Below are positions 1 to 11,840 of a stretch of 64,000 bases of DNA, in pieces (within the stretch, counting starts at the first letter, position 1; every line of letters starts with the position of its first letter). Under the pieces are notes generated by a model, which was not told the DNA's origin, ran no database searches, and was given only the letters and a program-made list of their open reading frames with translations. The position numbers were made by a program, and so were the translations under genes. This DNA comes from Pseudoips prasinana (Eukaryota; Arthropoda; Insecta; Lepidoptera; Nolidae): the NCBI GenBank assembly GCA_951640165.1, contig OX621236.1, forward strand, positions 27,520,948 through 27,584,947, given 5' to 3'.

Positions 1-70
1 AAAATTGCTTAGTTGCAGAGTAATAACAATAGTGCGACCGACAGAATATCGCTCAGGGCAACAGAGGCTA

Positions 71-263
71 TCAAACTAATATTATAAAAGCGAAAGTTTG
101 TGAGTGTGTGACTGTGAGAGTGTGTATGTTTGTTACTTCTTCACGTCTAAACGACTGGAGCGATTTTAATAAAATTTGGTATGGAGTTAAATAACACTCT
201 GGATTAACACATAGGCTATAATTTATAAATTTTAACGCGGGTAAAACCGCGGGCCATAGCTAT
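71..263 (+). mobile_element. Helitron-like non-autonomous element
   Basis: It starts TC followed by an ACTAATATTATAAA-like head and a GTTTGTGAGTGTGT stretch. It ends with a CGCGGG-TAAAA-CCGCGGG hairpin just before the expected CTAG, which here reads CTAT. TC head, GC hairpin and CTAG tail are known features of Helitron-type (lepidopteran Lep1-like) elements. The same family recurs near 4.0, 17.2, 19.5, 44.0, 52.8, 53.2 and 55.3 kb. It has no coding capacity. Confidence 0.6.
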
Positions 264-532
264 TTCAACTATATAGCGCATGTTGAGATGGCAATTAGAC
301 GCGGGCAGGAATGTTCTCTGAGGCACCGCCAAATTCCTAACTCCGCGCTGTGAGTTTTACTTGTTAGAAAAATCCCAATAACACTTTACGGCCGTTTTCT
401 GGATTTTTCCTCAATACAGGCGGTCTAACATTATATTACGTTTTGAAATGGCCTTTAATGGATTTCTCTGCTTCATCAGCAATAAAAGCGAGCGCAGGTC
501 TTCTAGCAAATAAGACTACCAACTAAATCTGA

Positions 533-780
533 CTGCACGTGCGGTGCAGTGGTTAAGGCAGTCGCCTCGCTACTTCATGTTCCGGGTTCGACATCTATTT
601 GTGCGACCCATAAGTCGAGTCTGGATGTACAATGATATGTTTGTAAAGTACCCCGCTACACATGGATTAATTTACCATGTGCGGGCGTTATCTTTTGGAA
701 AATAAAAAATAACCTGCGCCAGAAAGCACCTCCTTCTTCGGCTCAGGGTGGTTATTGACGTGGAGATCTATACAATAAAT
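533..780 (+). mobile_element. tRNA-derived SINE, family A
   Basis: The head carries an A-box-like GTGCAGTGGTTAAGG and a B-box-like GGGTTCGAC, the internal RNA polymerase III promoter of tRNA-derived SINEs. The body continues with ACCCATAAGTCGAGTCTGGATG and a tail ending near GGTGGTTATTGACG. Related copies lie at 7.1, 25.0, 26.3, 47.9 and 63.7 kb. Confidence 0.6.
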
Positions 781-827
781 AAATATTCAACACTTATTTG
801 TGTATAAAAGTAAAAACTTATTAAAAA

Positions 828-1153
828 CTAGCTGTACCCCGTGGTTTTACCCGCGTTAAACTTTATAATTTACCACAGCTCCTCCCCCGTAAGTGATTGC
901 GTGATAATATGTAGCCTATATGTTGACCCGGCCTCTTAGTAATATTCATGCAAAATTTTAATTAAATCCATGCAGAACCTTTTGGGTTTAGCTCGGACAT
1001 ACATACAAACAAAGCATACAGACACACAGACAAAAATTCCAAATCCTATATTTTTGGTTTCGATATCTATTGTAGATCACGCCTCAAGTATCTTTTTAAA
1101 AAAATATTCAATGTACAGTTTTGACTTTTCTACGATTTTATTATATGTATAGA
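828..1153 (-). mobile_element. Helitron-like element, type B
   Basis: Read on the minus strand it starts TCTATACATATAATAAAATC and ends in a CGGGTAAAACCACGGGG hairpin region followed by CTAG at 828-831. Full relatives lie at 20.2 and 61.0 kb and share the segments around GATAATATGTAGCCTATATG and CATACATACAGACAAACAGA. No protein-coding capacity is visible. Confidence 0.6.
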
Positions 1154-1305
1154 TGTTCTAATTCTCGAAGATTCTAAGCGAAACGTGGCTTAAACATAGA
1201 TTTCTTTTTCATTAGCCAGTTAATGTTGCCTAGTATACCGACCAAGTGGCGAGCGCAGATTGCCTTAAGCCAATAACGGAATTGGAAGAGGTGCCAAAGG
1301 GAATG

Positions 1306-1444
1306 TACAGACGCGAACACATCCAGCTACCCCAATCTGTCAAATTTCTTTTATAGATTTTCAACTTTATCACAAAAGCATAAGGTTCACTTTCAATTGG
1401 GGAAGTTTGACAGATTGAGGTAGCTTGATGTGCTGGCGTCTGTA
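1306..1444. mobile_element. 139-bp MITE, copy 1 of 4
   Basis: The element is flanked by TA on both sides. Its long terminal inverted repeats start CAGACGC and continue through CATCCAGCTACCCCAATCTGTC, so it can fold back over about 40 bp. TA target duplication plus long inverted repeats suggests a Tc1/mariner-type MITE. The internal segment is in the same orientation as the 5.57 kb copy and opposite to the 29.3 and 46.2 kb copies. Confidence 0.75.
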
Positions 1445-2588
1445 CTTTATGTTAAAAGGACACCAATTTATCGTACCATACATTTTTATGTCTAAGTCTG
1501 GCTTACAAAGAGTTTTCACGACCGTTGTACGAGCCGTTACAGGGGATACGAAGGATGGTTTGATATCTCGAGAAAGTTTATAGGCCAAATTAAATTAGTG
1601 AGCTAAACTTCATTGGAATGCTTGGTATCAATTGAATCAATTAAAAAATCATATTTATATTTTAATATCAAATGATACTTAAAAACAAATACGTGTTCTA
1701 TTATTTTACACAGAAAATATTTATTTTAGTACTTATAATTAACTTTTATTTTTTATATAATTCAATTAAGGTTTAGATAAGCTTATTTTGTTTTACGCAA
1801 ATTGATTAAAGATATTTCGTTATCATATAATTACTAAATTGATACATTATAGGTATTCCTGCGCAGCTGGGCTGACTAATTTTAGTGAATCACCTGTGAT
1901 CAGAGGTATTACCTATCCCATGCTTATTCATGCGTGCTGCGATAATTTTATGGAAGAAAGCACCAAATAGACCTTTTTATTAGGTACTAGTCTTAGACAC
2001 TAGACTCCTAGCTTGGGGATCAATGTTCAAAAACAGTCTTTAGCTTCTAAACTTGCGGGTTCTTCATGTAACGTGAGCCTACTCCATTTCATTTTATCGT
2101 CAACATATAATTCTGGTTTATATTGTTTATATACACACAATTCGCAATAAAAAATGAACAACGATACTTTATTTTTTTGGTTTATTCCCGGACACCTCTT
2201 CCCTTAGGAAGAATAACGAGTTATGTTGGATTCTAACGGACTTCACGGCGGCTTTTTGGAACATTTCGGTGCCCTCTGAGTGAGATGCTGCAGTACCTCG
2301 TAAAGCGAATCAATACGATGAATACGGGAATACAGTTGCGTATTCCCACTGCCCGAGGTAGGGTTAAGCAATGTAACCTACACTGATTGTAACAGAATTC
2401 AATATTGGACTGAAGTAAAATTAAAACTATACTATATAATGTGTAAATAGAACGTCAAATGTTTCTGGATCGGTTAAAACCGACCAAAACAATTTTAAAA
2501 AGTTTGTGGTTTGTCATCAGTTAAGAAGTCCTGTCTGTTGCTTGTGGGTGTGGGTGTTTTTTACCATGGAACTTTTATAGTACTGTTG
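1445..2588. other. AT-rich interval without recognised feature
   Basis: There is no convincing reading frame. A somewhat GC-richer patch at about 2,180-2,380 has no recognisable content. Confidence 0.5.
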
Positions 2589-2710
2589 TGACGTCACAAC
2601 AAAGTATAGTGCTTACCTTGTCTAACATAATTGCTAATATGCTACAAGCATATGACGTCACAACAAAGTATGGTGCTTACCCGGTCTCATACAATTGCTA
2701 ATATGCTACA
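2589..2710. repeat. 64-bp tandem duplication with TGACGTCA
   Basis: Two units, 2589-2646 and 2653-2710, both run from TGACGTCACAACAAAGTAT to GCTAATATGCTACA at a 64-bp period with only a few differences. Each begins with the palindrome TGACGTCA, which matches the CREB/ATF consensus; any regulatory role is inference. Confidence 0.75.
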
Positions 2711-4033
2711 TGTTATTTGTAAAGCACTTTTAGTTTTGTGTTCGCTGTTTGGCTTCTCTTCTTGATTCTACAAGTATTATTAATGTAAAAATTTTAATGA
2801 GTGGATGTTTAAAAGTTTCTAGCTCAATCTCGCAAAAACGGCTGAACGGATTTTGGTACAATTTGGTGCTGGACATAGATTATACTTACTCTGTTTTTTT
2901 TACAACTAAGCTTTTGATTAACATGTATTATGTACACTACAAAGAAAAAGTGACTAAACCGCAATATAGTTTTGTTTTGTTCGCTTGTGATATAAGTAGG
3001 TAGATTAAGTTTTAAAATGAAATTGAGTCCGTAGCTACTCGTAAAAATAAAACGGTTACCGAATTTCATTAAATTCATTTTATCTCCTACTGCATATGAA
3101 GCTAGTCCGCATTTTATTCCGTTCAAATTACTCAACGCAGTAACTCTTCAACTACGTCTTAAACTATCACTATTCAAGGCTCGTATATCTATAAACCGAG
3201 TACGTAGATTTACTCAAATTTTACTGATAGCTTTACCGCAGTCAGTAAATGCAGACGAGACTCGAGGCATCTCACTGCGATTTATGACAGTCAGTTAACT
3301 CCACAGCTGTTATACCGATATTGTTTCTGCACTCGTGAGTGAATGAATTATTTCTGAAAATGGAACTGCTCCCAGCTGGAAATTATGGTTGCGATGTGTA
3401 ACTATTAATTTGAATAATGATTTACTTGTTGGATATGTATGAATTTGTAATTTTAGCTGAATTCCTAATTTAAATAATAGATTACATTTGGGATTGGACC
3501 TACATTTAATGGTGAAGCTCCAAATTATAGGGCCCCGATACAAAAATGAATATCCATAGTTGTGACGTCTTGTTTTTAAATAAAGACGTCCTAAGTAACA
3601 ACATTCGACTTAATATCGTAAAGCCTAACTTTTCAAAAAGTTACATTGTATATTCATAGAGCACTGACTTTTAGATCGTTGCTTAGATTGGCATGAAACA
3701 GAAACTATTATTGCCAAATGTCAATACGAAGTGACAAATAGTTTTCTTAAATTTGATACTTGTAACAGATGGCGAGGGATCACGTTTCTGGTTACAAGTT
3801 CAAAAGATAACGCGAAGAGGATCGTGATAGATGGACCGTTCGCCACTGCTACGAACCATACTGAACAACCATTGAACTGTCCATGTTCAATTTCATTGCG
3901 AGGGATTTAGAGTTATGGAGACACAGATACACACCCAAATGCTTGAAACGACACCCCTTTCTGTCTACAGTTAACTATCTAAAACAAAATCAATATGGCA
4001 ACCAATATCCTCTGGCAATATGCTAATTTGATG
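2711..4033. other. interval without recognised gene
   Basis: The part near 2,815-2,870 (CTCGCAAAAACGGCTGAACGG) resembles internal sequence common in Helitron-like repeats. The rest gives only short overlapping frames on both strands and no recognisable domain. Confidence 0.4.
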
Positions 4034-4285
4034 TCTATACTAATATTATAAAGAGGTAACGTTTGTGAGATTGTGACGCTGTAAGGGGTAATCTCTGGAT
4101 CTACTTCACCGATTTTCAAAATAATATCACCAATAGAAAGCAACGTTATTGTGGAGTGTCATAGGCTATGATTTATCATCATAATTATTATTTATCCCGA
4201 ACTCTTCACCTGAAGTATTACGCGGGACAAACGGGCAGGGAAATAAATATTTATAACGCGGAACGAAGTCCGCGGGCACTGCTAG
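4034..4285 (+). mobile_element. Helitron-like non-autonomous element
   Basis: It starts TCTATACTAATATTATAAAG and ends GGGCACTGCTAGT, so both the TC head and the CTAG tail are present. Its middle differs from the copies at 71 and 19,534, suggesting internal replacement or a distinct subfamily. Confidence 0.6.
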
Positions 4286-5569
4286 TATTATATAAATCGA
4301 ATCATTTAAATGAATTATATTATTGTAATTATTTTTATACCTACTGTAACTTCATCTATTTTCAACCGACTTCAAATAAAGGAGGCGGTCCTCATTTCTA
4401 CTGTTTTTTTTTATACCTCTGGCTCTAGTTGAACAGCAGCACTACAGTTATTTATAGCACAATGCTGAAACGTGGCCTTTTATATACTATAGTATTTAAG
4501 TATTTTTAAAGTATCTTTCCATCGAATTTTTATTTATATCGATTCCTAGTTATTAAATATCCTTCTTTTCTTCTTTATATCTTTTTACTTCCTATTGTTA
4601 TATCGTATCGAGTGTCCTATAATAGTCAACTTCTCTCTACTAAAATACTTCGAAATAGTTATAAAAACAACTTCCGAGGGCATTCCATTCCCTCTCCGCC
4701 ATTCCGCATCGCTAGATTTCCAGAGGCACGTCGAAAAACCAAATCCCTAATTGATTTTTTCCGAAATGAAATCTCGACCGAAAACCTCCCGATGTGGAAA
4801 ATACGGCCGATAAGGGGGCGCCCTTAATTATTTCGAAGCTTAATGCTATCGACGCACGTGAGGGTGAACCTCAGTATTGCCTATAATCTACATACCGCTT
4901 CACTGACCTACCCCTCCGATAAGTGTTATGTGCTACCTATCGGTATTGGTATCTTGTACATTGTAGGTGTAGGCGAGATAACATTGTAATCGATACAATA
5001 AAGTACCCTAGTCGTGATCGATTATGTATTCGTATTCCGAACGGTTAGCCTGCGAGGTGTCTTAACGACTATTTTTTCTTGACTGTAGGATGGACTCTCT
5101 ACTCGATCCTACAGTCAAATCGATAACACGGTTTTGTGGGACATATGCATAAACATTTAAAATATATTTCAAAATAAAAAAAAATTACTTAAAATTAAAA
5201 AAAAAAAAAACAAGAAAAAAAAAGACTGCGTGAGCCCTCGCTCGATTCTATTATCCAGTGAAGCAGTGAAAGCTTCTTAGGCTAATTGTAAAAATCATAT
5301 AAAAAAGTATAAAATATAAACTGCTACAATTAGCTATATTACACAGCCAAATATATGGTGAATGGAGGCCTAAAACATTGATATATTATTAAGTAGAACA
5401 GAAGCAGCATGGAATAAAAAATGGAATTGACATACGAATTAGAAAATATACCTAGGGATTTTCATTTCATTAATCAGTACAGCGGTAGGCACGCAAATAT
5501 CAGGCTCGTAATTTTATTTGGAAATGTAGCCTGTATGTAACTACCTACCTACTACTATGAGTGTGTTGG
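4286..5569. other. interval with unexplained GC-rich block and a hairpin
   Basis: A GC-richer block at about 4,670-4,830 does not resemble the repeats around it. A 13-bp perfect hairpin (arms 5079-5091 and 5106-5118, 14-nt loop) follows. An A-rich stretch lies at 5,160-5,225. Positions 5255-5285 nearly match 63146-63176. No gene is seen. Confidence 0.5.
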
Positions 5570-5706
5570 TACAGACGCCAGCACATCCAGCTACCAAATC
5601 TGTCAAATTTATTTTATAGATTTTCAACATTATCCCAAGAGCATAAGGTTCACTTTCAAGTGCCCAATTTGACAGATTGGGGTAGCTTGATGTGCTGGCG
5701 TCTGCA
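5570..5706. mobile_element. MITE, copy 2 of 4
   Basis: It has the same CAGACGCCAGCACATC terminal inverted repeat as the copy at 1306. The left flank is TA; the right flank has decayed to CA. Internal sequence is in the same orientation as copy 1. Confidence 0.75.
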
Positions 5707-5934
5707 CCTTATCCCCGTGATTAATAGCGTCTATCAGGAGAGCTGAAACAATATTACGGGCATTATACAAGCGTTAATATAAAGTTTCTGTGAGCAGTTA
5801 TTAACGTCAATCAGTTTCAACATTGAAAGTGTCCGGAAAATTTATAGTAGTTACAAAACTATGAGTTTATCGCCGCCAGCATCCTTAGGCTTAATAGATG
5901 GAAAAAACATGGCAATAAAACGTAGACGCTGCAC

Positions 5935-6050
5935 TAGAACTTACACCCAGACACAGAACAATTTATCGTGGGTGATGATCGCACCCATGAACCCTGGCTT
6001 AGCAGTCAGGGTCACTGCACATTAGACCATCAAGCCAGTCAATGTCAGGT
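5935..6050 (-). mobile_element. tRNA-derived SINE fragment, family B
   Basis: On the minus strand this resembles the heads of the family B copies at 46.4 and 19.7 kb: a tRNA-like region with a GACTGCTAAG segment and a body ending in a CTGGGTGTAAG-like segment. It abuts the fold-back element that begins near 6,055. Confidence 0.45.
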
Positions 6051-6054
6051 CAGG

Positions 6055-6290
6055 GGCTCTACCGGCTAAGTCGCCGAACATGGATTTCCTAAATGGCGTT
6101 CAAATAAATAAAGGTTAAAAATTACTTAATCAATCGTTAAATCGGCTTCAACGTTGACAATCGATTCCGGACCATTCATGACGTCACATGTGGTCATGGA
6201 AGCCGATATAACGATTGATTAAGTAATTTTTAACCTTTATTTATTTGAACGCCATTCTCGAAAACGATGTTCGGCGACTTAGGCGGGACT
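6055..6290. mobile_element. fold-back element, copy A
   Basis: The ends are near-perfect inverted repeats: TACCGGCTAAGTCGCCGAACA at the left and its complement around 6,268-6,287. The complementarity extends inward through TTAAAAATTACTTAATCAATCG. The short centre is the reverse complement of the centre of copy B, so the two lie in opposite orientation. It is non-coding and looks like a fold-back or MITE-type DNA element. Confidence 0.75.
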
Positions 6291-6300
6291 TAGCTTAGCT

Positions 6301-6677
6301 GCATAGTAAGGAACCGCGTCATTTTTAAGCCCCACACATTACAGAAATAATGGTGAAATAATAGCCTTGGCCTCTACCGGCTAAGTCGCCGAACATCGAT
6401 TTCTTAAATGGCGCTCAAATAAATAAAGGTCAAAAATGACTTAATCAATCGTTATATCGGCTTCCATGACCACATGTGACGTCATAAATGGTCCGGAATC
6501 GATTGTCAACGTTGAAGCCGATTTAACGATTGATTAAGTAATTTTTAACCTTTATTTATTTGAACGCCATTTAAGAAATAGATGTTCGGCGACTTAGCCG
6601 GCAGAGGCCAAGGCTATTATTTCACCATTATTTCTGTAATGTGTGGTGCTTAAAAATGACGCGGTTCCTTACTATGC
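6301..6677. mobile_element. fold-back element, copy B, with longer arms
   Basis: Arms of about 165 bp (6301-6464 and 6513-6677) are nearly perfect reverse complements, starting GCATAGTAAGGAACCGCGTC on the left. The inner part matches copy A inverted. The outer part, absent from copy A, may be the full element end or part of a larger palindrome. The centre includes ACATGTGACGTCA. Confidence 0.75.
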
Positions 6678-8341
6678 AATAGATTCATGAAATATTACCT
6701 GGATAAATGGTCGTCTACCATGCGTTTTACAAAAACTTTTTAATGCACATATTCACTGTGAAACTAATTACTTGCGGAGTTATGTCTGGTTATGACCTTC
6801 AAGAAGCTAGCCTATTCCTTTCTTAAAGGCCGCAAACGCACTTAATGCCCCTCTGGTTGCAAGTGTCGATGGGCGGCGGTGGTCACTTGACCCGTTTGCT
6901 TCGATGTTAGGTAGCGTCTCACGTCCACCGCGATGTTGACATTTATTTCTCTAGTGTCGGAGTTGTCTTTTTTTTTTAAGAATGAAAAAGAGAAGACAGA
7001 AGGTTTGTCCTCAAAAGCATAATATGGCAAATCCTGACTATTGTTAACTGTGGCCTATTTCCAAACTATTGTTTTTTTTAAAAGAGTTCCGTTTAAAACA
7101 GCAAGCTTACCCAAACTCACATATGGGTCACACAAATAGTTGTCCTGTTTGCGAATCTAACCCGTAGAGCGAGGAAAGTCGTCTCGTCCAGTCAGTTTAA
7201 AGTGAAATAAACGTACGGCAATACAATTTTGTTGCCAATTTCAATATTTAGGAAAATAAGTATGTCGTATTGGTTGGTCGGTCGACGTTTGTAAATTATT
7301 AATAGTCACTTTGTGTATTCATGGTTAATAACTTTTGCCAAAATAGCCACTGAGTATTTAACTTATAACTGTTCCAAGGTTGGTTTGAATATTGAAATAG
7401 ATTTCCGTTATAATTTCTAACTAGTTTAAAACAAGGCTCAGTGGTGTTTGCGGAGTTTCACTAACTTTTGATTTGCCATGTCAGATGCCTACTGGCTGGG
7501 TGGCTTGAGTAATTCAGTTACTACCCTACCCAATGGCTATTCGATAAAGTAAAGTAAGCTACGTGGGAAGTTACACGGAAATAATTTTCTTGTGGGTAGT
7601 ACACTCTTACAATTTGAATTACAAATTAATTTTTATTTGACCTAATAAATAATACAAAGTGGAGCTTATTTTGAATCTCTCAACACATGGTGGTACCAGA
7701 AGCCTGGTTATAAGATTATGGTATAAATTCTAAAGTTCACGGATTGATATGAATAATGCTATGCACTACAAATGCTACCCTTAATGCCTACGAAATAAAG
7801 ATGTTTTTAAGGTGAACGTGTATCCACTGAGACTGGGTTGATTGTATAGTATTGTGTTATGTAGGTACGTGATCGTCTGACACATGAATATATGACGCGG
7901 ACATGGTACTCAAAACTAGAATATGTTTCTTAGAATTGCAGCCAATGTGTAAGTTCTACAATATAGTCTAGAGAATTTGTGCGAGTAGGTACTATGGCTT
8001 GAGTTTCAGTATTGGATGAATATTGAATGTGCATATTGGATTTCTATTCATATGAGTCTTCAGCAGCGGCTGCTGAATACTGGAGATTACATCACAAAGA
8101 ATCTATGTATGAATACATTGAATAGGATGATGGAAAAAGTATAACCATTTTCTTGGGAGTAAATACAAGAACAATAGCATATAACGGGTTCGTTAAGTCA
8201 AAACAAAACTAATTGTGAGCGCCGCACTTTGAAAATCCGTGAAGCTGTCAGAGAGGCGTTGAAACTTTGAAGCCAAACTTGGTTCCTATTTTAAGCATTC
8301 ACTTTGAGCACTAATCAAAGAAAAACAAGAGTTTACTATTA
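6678..8341. other. interval with small repeat fragments
   Basis: Positions 7118-7180 are a minus-strand fragment of SINE family A (GGGTCACACAAATAGTTGTCC). Positions 7478-7550 match the repeat family seen at 15.9, 17.8 and 28.8 kb. No gene is supported. Confidence 0.45.
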
Positions 8342-8447
8342 AATTTGAATTTTTAATGCATTATTCGCAATGCAAAGCGTTTATCTAATCTTTAAAATTA
8401 AATGTATGATTTCCCATTTTGCGAATAATGCTTTAAAAATTCAAATT
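8342..8447. repeat. 29-bp inverted repeat
   Basis: Arms 8342-8370 and 8419-8447 are complementary with one mismatch, around a 48-bp spacer. It resembles the ends of a small MITE. Confidence 0.7.
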
Positions 8448-8481
8448 GAATAATTTTGAAGGTATTATATTATTAGGTAAG

Positions 8482-8515
8482 GATATGTTCACAGTTGCAT
8501 AACTGTGAACATATC
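8482..8515. repeat. perfect 15-bp hairpin
   Basis: GATATGTTCACAGTT (8482-8496) and its exact complement (8501-8515) are separated by GCAT. No adjacent gene or U-run suggests a terminator. Confidence 0.75.
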
Positions 8516-8924
8516 AGTCGGCCATGTTTCTAGAAAACAAAGCCGATAGATAATACCTACATCCTCCGGAACGGTGTTAGCAAGGTAAAGGTAAACGGCA
8601 AGAATGTCTGAGAATTTTGTACCGCTAGTAAAATTTCGTGTTTCGGGATATTTTATGTTTTAATTGGTGGTTAATGCGATAGAAAAGGCATTTTTAATTT
8701 CTTAGATTTTTAGAAGTTGGGATATAAAAGTTATAGCCAGTTTTATTTTAAGGTTACGTTTGGTAATCTGTGGGTCAACCCCATGACCGTGGAAACATTG
8801 CAGTTCAAAAATCACTCTTACTGCCTAAGTAATAAAGATACTGTAAATATCAAAGTGTGTCTACTGATGTGGCAATGAAATGCTAGTGTTAACTAGTGTA
8901 CCAATGAAGATTGTTACGTATTAT

Positions 8925-9185
8925 ATTTACACCGTAGCCACCGTAGCCTAGTTGGTAGTGCTCCTGCCCACGAAGCTGGTTGTCCTGGGTTCGAATCCCG
9001 GTAAATATTTGTGTGATGAGCACGAATATTTTTTTCTGAGTCATGGATGTTTTCTATGTATTTAAGTATATATCTATCTATATAAGTACCTATGTATATC
9101 GTCGCCTGGTACCCATAGTACAAGCTTTGCTTAGTTTGGGGCTAGGATAATCTGTGTGACATTGCCCCTAGATATTTTTATTATT
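8925..9185 (+). mobile_element. tRNA-derived SINE, family B (near complete)
   Basis: The tRNA-like head has TAGCCTAGTTGG (A box) and GGTTCGAATCCCGG (B box). The body contains TTGTGTGATGAGCACGAATA and the tail GTACAAGCTTTGCTTAG. The end ATTTTTATTATTATTA is a short ATT-rich tail. This matches the common lepidopteran tRNA-derived SINE layout. It is the best-preserved copy in the window. Confidence 0.75.
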
Positions 9186-10594
9186 ATTACATAAACATTG
9201 TTATGGTGATAAAGTAAATGTTGTAGCTCTTTTTATAGTTTTTTACATTGATTTATTCCGAACCTGCCCTGAAAACCCTAAACGGGTCGCGAGTTAGGTT
9301 AGGAAGATGCAAAAAGCTATTATTTGTTGAAATAATGAAAAGGTCCTTATTGCCATTAATTACATAGTGTGAGGTTGCGAGGGGTTATATATGTGGTTTT
9401 GTGTGGAGGTAATTAATAAAACAATAGATTCTTTGTTTTTTGTAACTACATTAATCTTATTGATATTATTATTAATTTATCCTAAGTATTACTTCATCTA
9501 AGAATATCTTCATATAAGTACCAAACAATAATTATCACATAGCACAAAGCAACATTGGGTTTATTGAGAACTTCACTCTCTTCGGATAATGTTTGTCTTC
9601 TGACGGGGCAAACGAATGTTGCAATTAACACATTGCAAACTCGTCATTTTAATTAAATGATAAAGCGTCCTTTCGTGAATCCACTGTCAACAGATATATA
9701 TTATAGCACGGAGGAACTGATGCTGAACTCACGTAATATCGGCAAGATTATTTGCTAAATTGATGACATGTATCAAAACAACAGCAATAAATACCTGACA
9801 GATTGTCTTTGCCTGTCAATAAATAATTACCATGAACAAAAAAAATACTGACGACGAAAATCGTTCCTATTCTAAATCATTAATTATTACGATTTAATGC
9901 AACTACTGTGCTTTCTTAGGTATAATAAATAAGTATATTATTATATGATTTATATGTAATGTTGTTCCCATTTATAAATAATTAATTATAATTTCGACAT
10001 TTATATTATTTTACACATGGCAATTTTTGTAAACGTAACTGCGTTTAGTTTACGATTTTATTACGTTTATTTATTGAAAATAATTGAAATATTCTTTTTG
10101 ATTTTATTAATTAATTCCAAGTTCTAAAAATATTATACTTACATTAAAATCAATACCTTAGTTGTCTTAACAAGTGGTACAAATTATATAGCTGAACAAC
10201 AACAGAAGTATGCGATACGAATTCTGCCATTCTCTTTTGATCTGCCAGTATGAATCGTTCGTAGCTTACCGCGGAGCGCCTACCCCGGATTGGTGGCGGA
10301 GATGGTGCAGGTTCGAGACCCGCCGGACGATTAAATTACTGATTTCCCATTTTTGGATAAGAGTTTACTAATCGTAAAAGACACTACACATAAAATTATA
10401 CCCAACAATTGTTATTTTATACGAGATAATATTTTGGTTGGGCCATGGTATTGTAGAGACAGTTGTTTTGCATTCAAAACCAAAACCTACTACTATTCGA
10501 ATTTCGGTGACGGAAAGGTGAAGGAAAGCATCGACAGGAAATTTTTCCACGCGTTTTCCCCAAAAGTGGTCATTCATTATTTCATTCTCTTTCA
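9186..10594. other. AT-rich interval
   Basis: No gene is seen. Positions 10255-10332 hold a GC-rich, tRNA-like patch with GGTTCGAGACCCGCCGG that may be a SINE head remnant; I could not fold it into a credible tRNA. Confidence 0.4.
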
Positions 10595-11128
10595 AAAAAG
10601 TTACGACATCAAATCAATTATGCATATTTAGTCTATTGCTTTATTCCGAGGGCGTCTTACCGGTCGTTTTCCTTTAGAGCCCTTTTGTCTCTGTTTTTGT
10701 TTAGTCAGAAATGGAGCAAAATTCCATTGTTTGATTCAGTTTTTATGTATTTATTTTTCCATTGTCATCATATTAGCCGAAAGACGTCCACTGCTGGACA
10801 AGGCCTCCCCCAAAGATCTCCACAATTTTCTAAAAAGTTACGACATAAAATCAATTATGCATATTAAGTCTATTGCTTTATTCGGATGGCGTCTTACCGG
10901 TCGTTTTCCTTTAGAGCCCTTTTTTGGTTCACTGATTTTGTGTTTGTTTATGTTTAGTCAGAAAAGGAACAAATTTTCCTTGTTTGATGACTCAGTTTTT
11001 ATCATCATAGTCATCATATCAGCCGAAAGACGTCAACTACTGGACGAAGGCCTCCCCAAAGTCTTGCGCTATAGGTTCGTGGTCACCATTTGAGAACCTT
11101 TCTGCCCCAACGGCCGTCGGTTCTATAC
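10595..11128 (-). repeat. 237-bp tandem duplication containing RTE-type LINE tails
   Basis: Two units (about 10595-10831 and 10832-11068) share AAAGTTACGACAT, then CTTACCGGTCGTTTTCCTTT, then a GTTTAGTCAGAAA stretch, and end in the minus-strand LINE tail GCCGAAAGACGTC. They have diverged visibly. After the second unit, LINE sequence continues to about 11,128 (CTGCCCCAACGGCCGTCGG) with an internal deletion relative to the RTE at 56 kb. Confidence 0.7.
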
Positions 11129-11514
11129 TCAGTTTTCTTCTTGTAATTGCGATACGGGGTTCCGTATGGAAAGGGTTCCGTATCTGCCGTGCCATTCTTT
11201 CATGAAACTTGTTATAAAACAAACGCCTTGAATAGTACGTGCCGAGATTGCTGAAGGGTTGTTTTCACCGTAATAATGTTTTTCTTTCTCGTTAGACCCT
11301 TTAAAAGGATTTTGTTGTGCGAATACAATAATATTTCGATTATCACTACATATTATATTGGTCTTTCTCAGTACCTGCAGTATATTTAAAGTCGTTTGAT
11401 AAGTATTAAGAAGGATCACCTCAGTTTACAAGCATTGCAAATGATAATTCTTATATAAGTTTTACTTCCCTTGTAGATTTATGACAGAATTTTTATTTTT
11501 TTCATTTAATTCCT
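11129..11514. other. interval without recognised feature
   Basis: Short repeats of GGGTTCCGTAT occur, resembling the start of the next element. No gene is seen. Confidence 0.35.
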
Positions 11515-11840
11515 TTTTAGGGTTCCGTACCCAAAGGGTTAAACGGGACTCTATTACTAAGACTTCGCTGTCTGTCTGTCTGTCCGTCTGTCCATCTGTC
11601 CGTCTGTCACCAGGCTGTATCTCATGAACCGTATAGTATCGTATACCGAATAGTTAGACAGTTTAAATTTTCACAGATGATGTATTTCTGTTGCAGCTAT
11701 AACAACAAATACTAAAAAACAAAATAAATTAAATAATTAAGGGCGCTCCCTTACAATAAACGTGAATTTATTGCTTTTTATAGATGGTGGTACGGAACCG
11801 TTCGTGCGCGAGTCCGACTCACACTTGGCCGGTTTTATTA
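11515..11840 (+). mobile_element. lepidopteran interspersed repeat (GGTTCCGTACC family), copy 1
   Basis: It runs from AGGGTTCCGTACCCAAAGGG through a CTGT/CCGT simple-repeat stretch and CTCATGAACCGT to ACGGAACCGTTCGTGCGCGA and CACTTGGCCGG. I recognise this as an abundant non-coding lepidopteran repeat but cannot assign a transposon class. Confidence 0.6.

Noticed and set aside
5079..5118. microRNA precursor
   Set aside because: The stem has only 13 bp with a 14-nt loop, too short, and pairing does not extend outward.
8938..9006. Possible functional tRNA genes at the SINE heads (also 46.45 and 63.66 kb)
   Set aside because: A and B boxes are present but the acceptor stems do not pair and SINE bodies follow directly.
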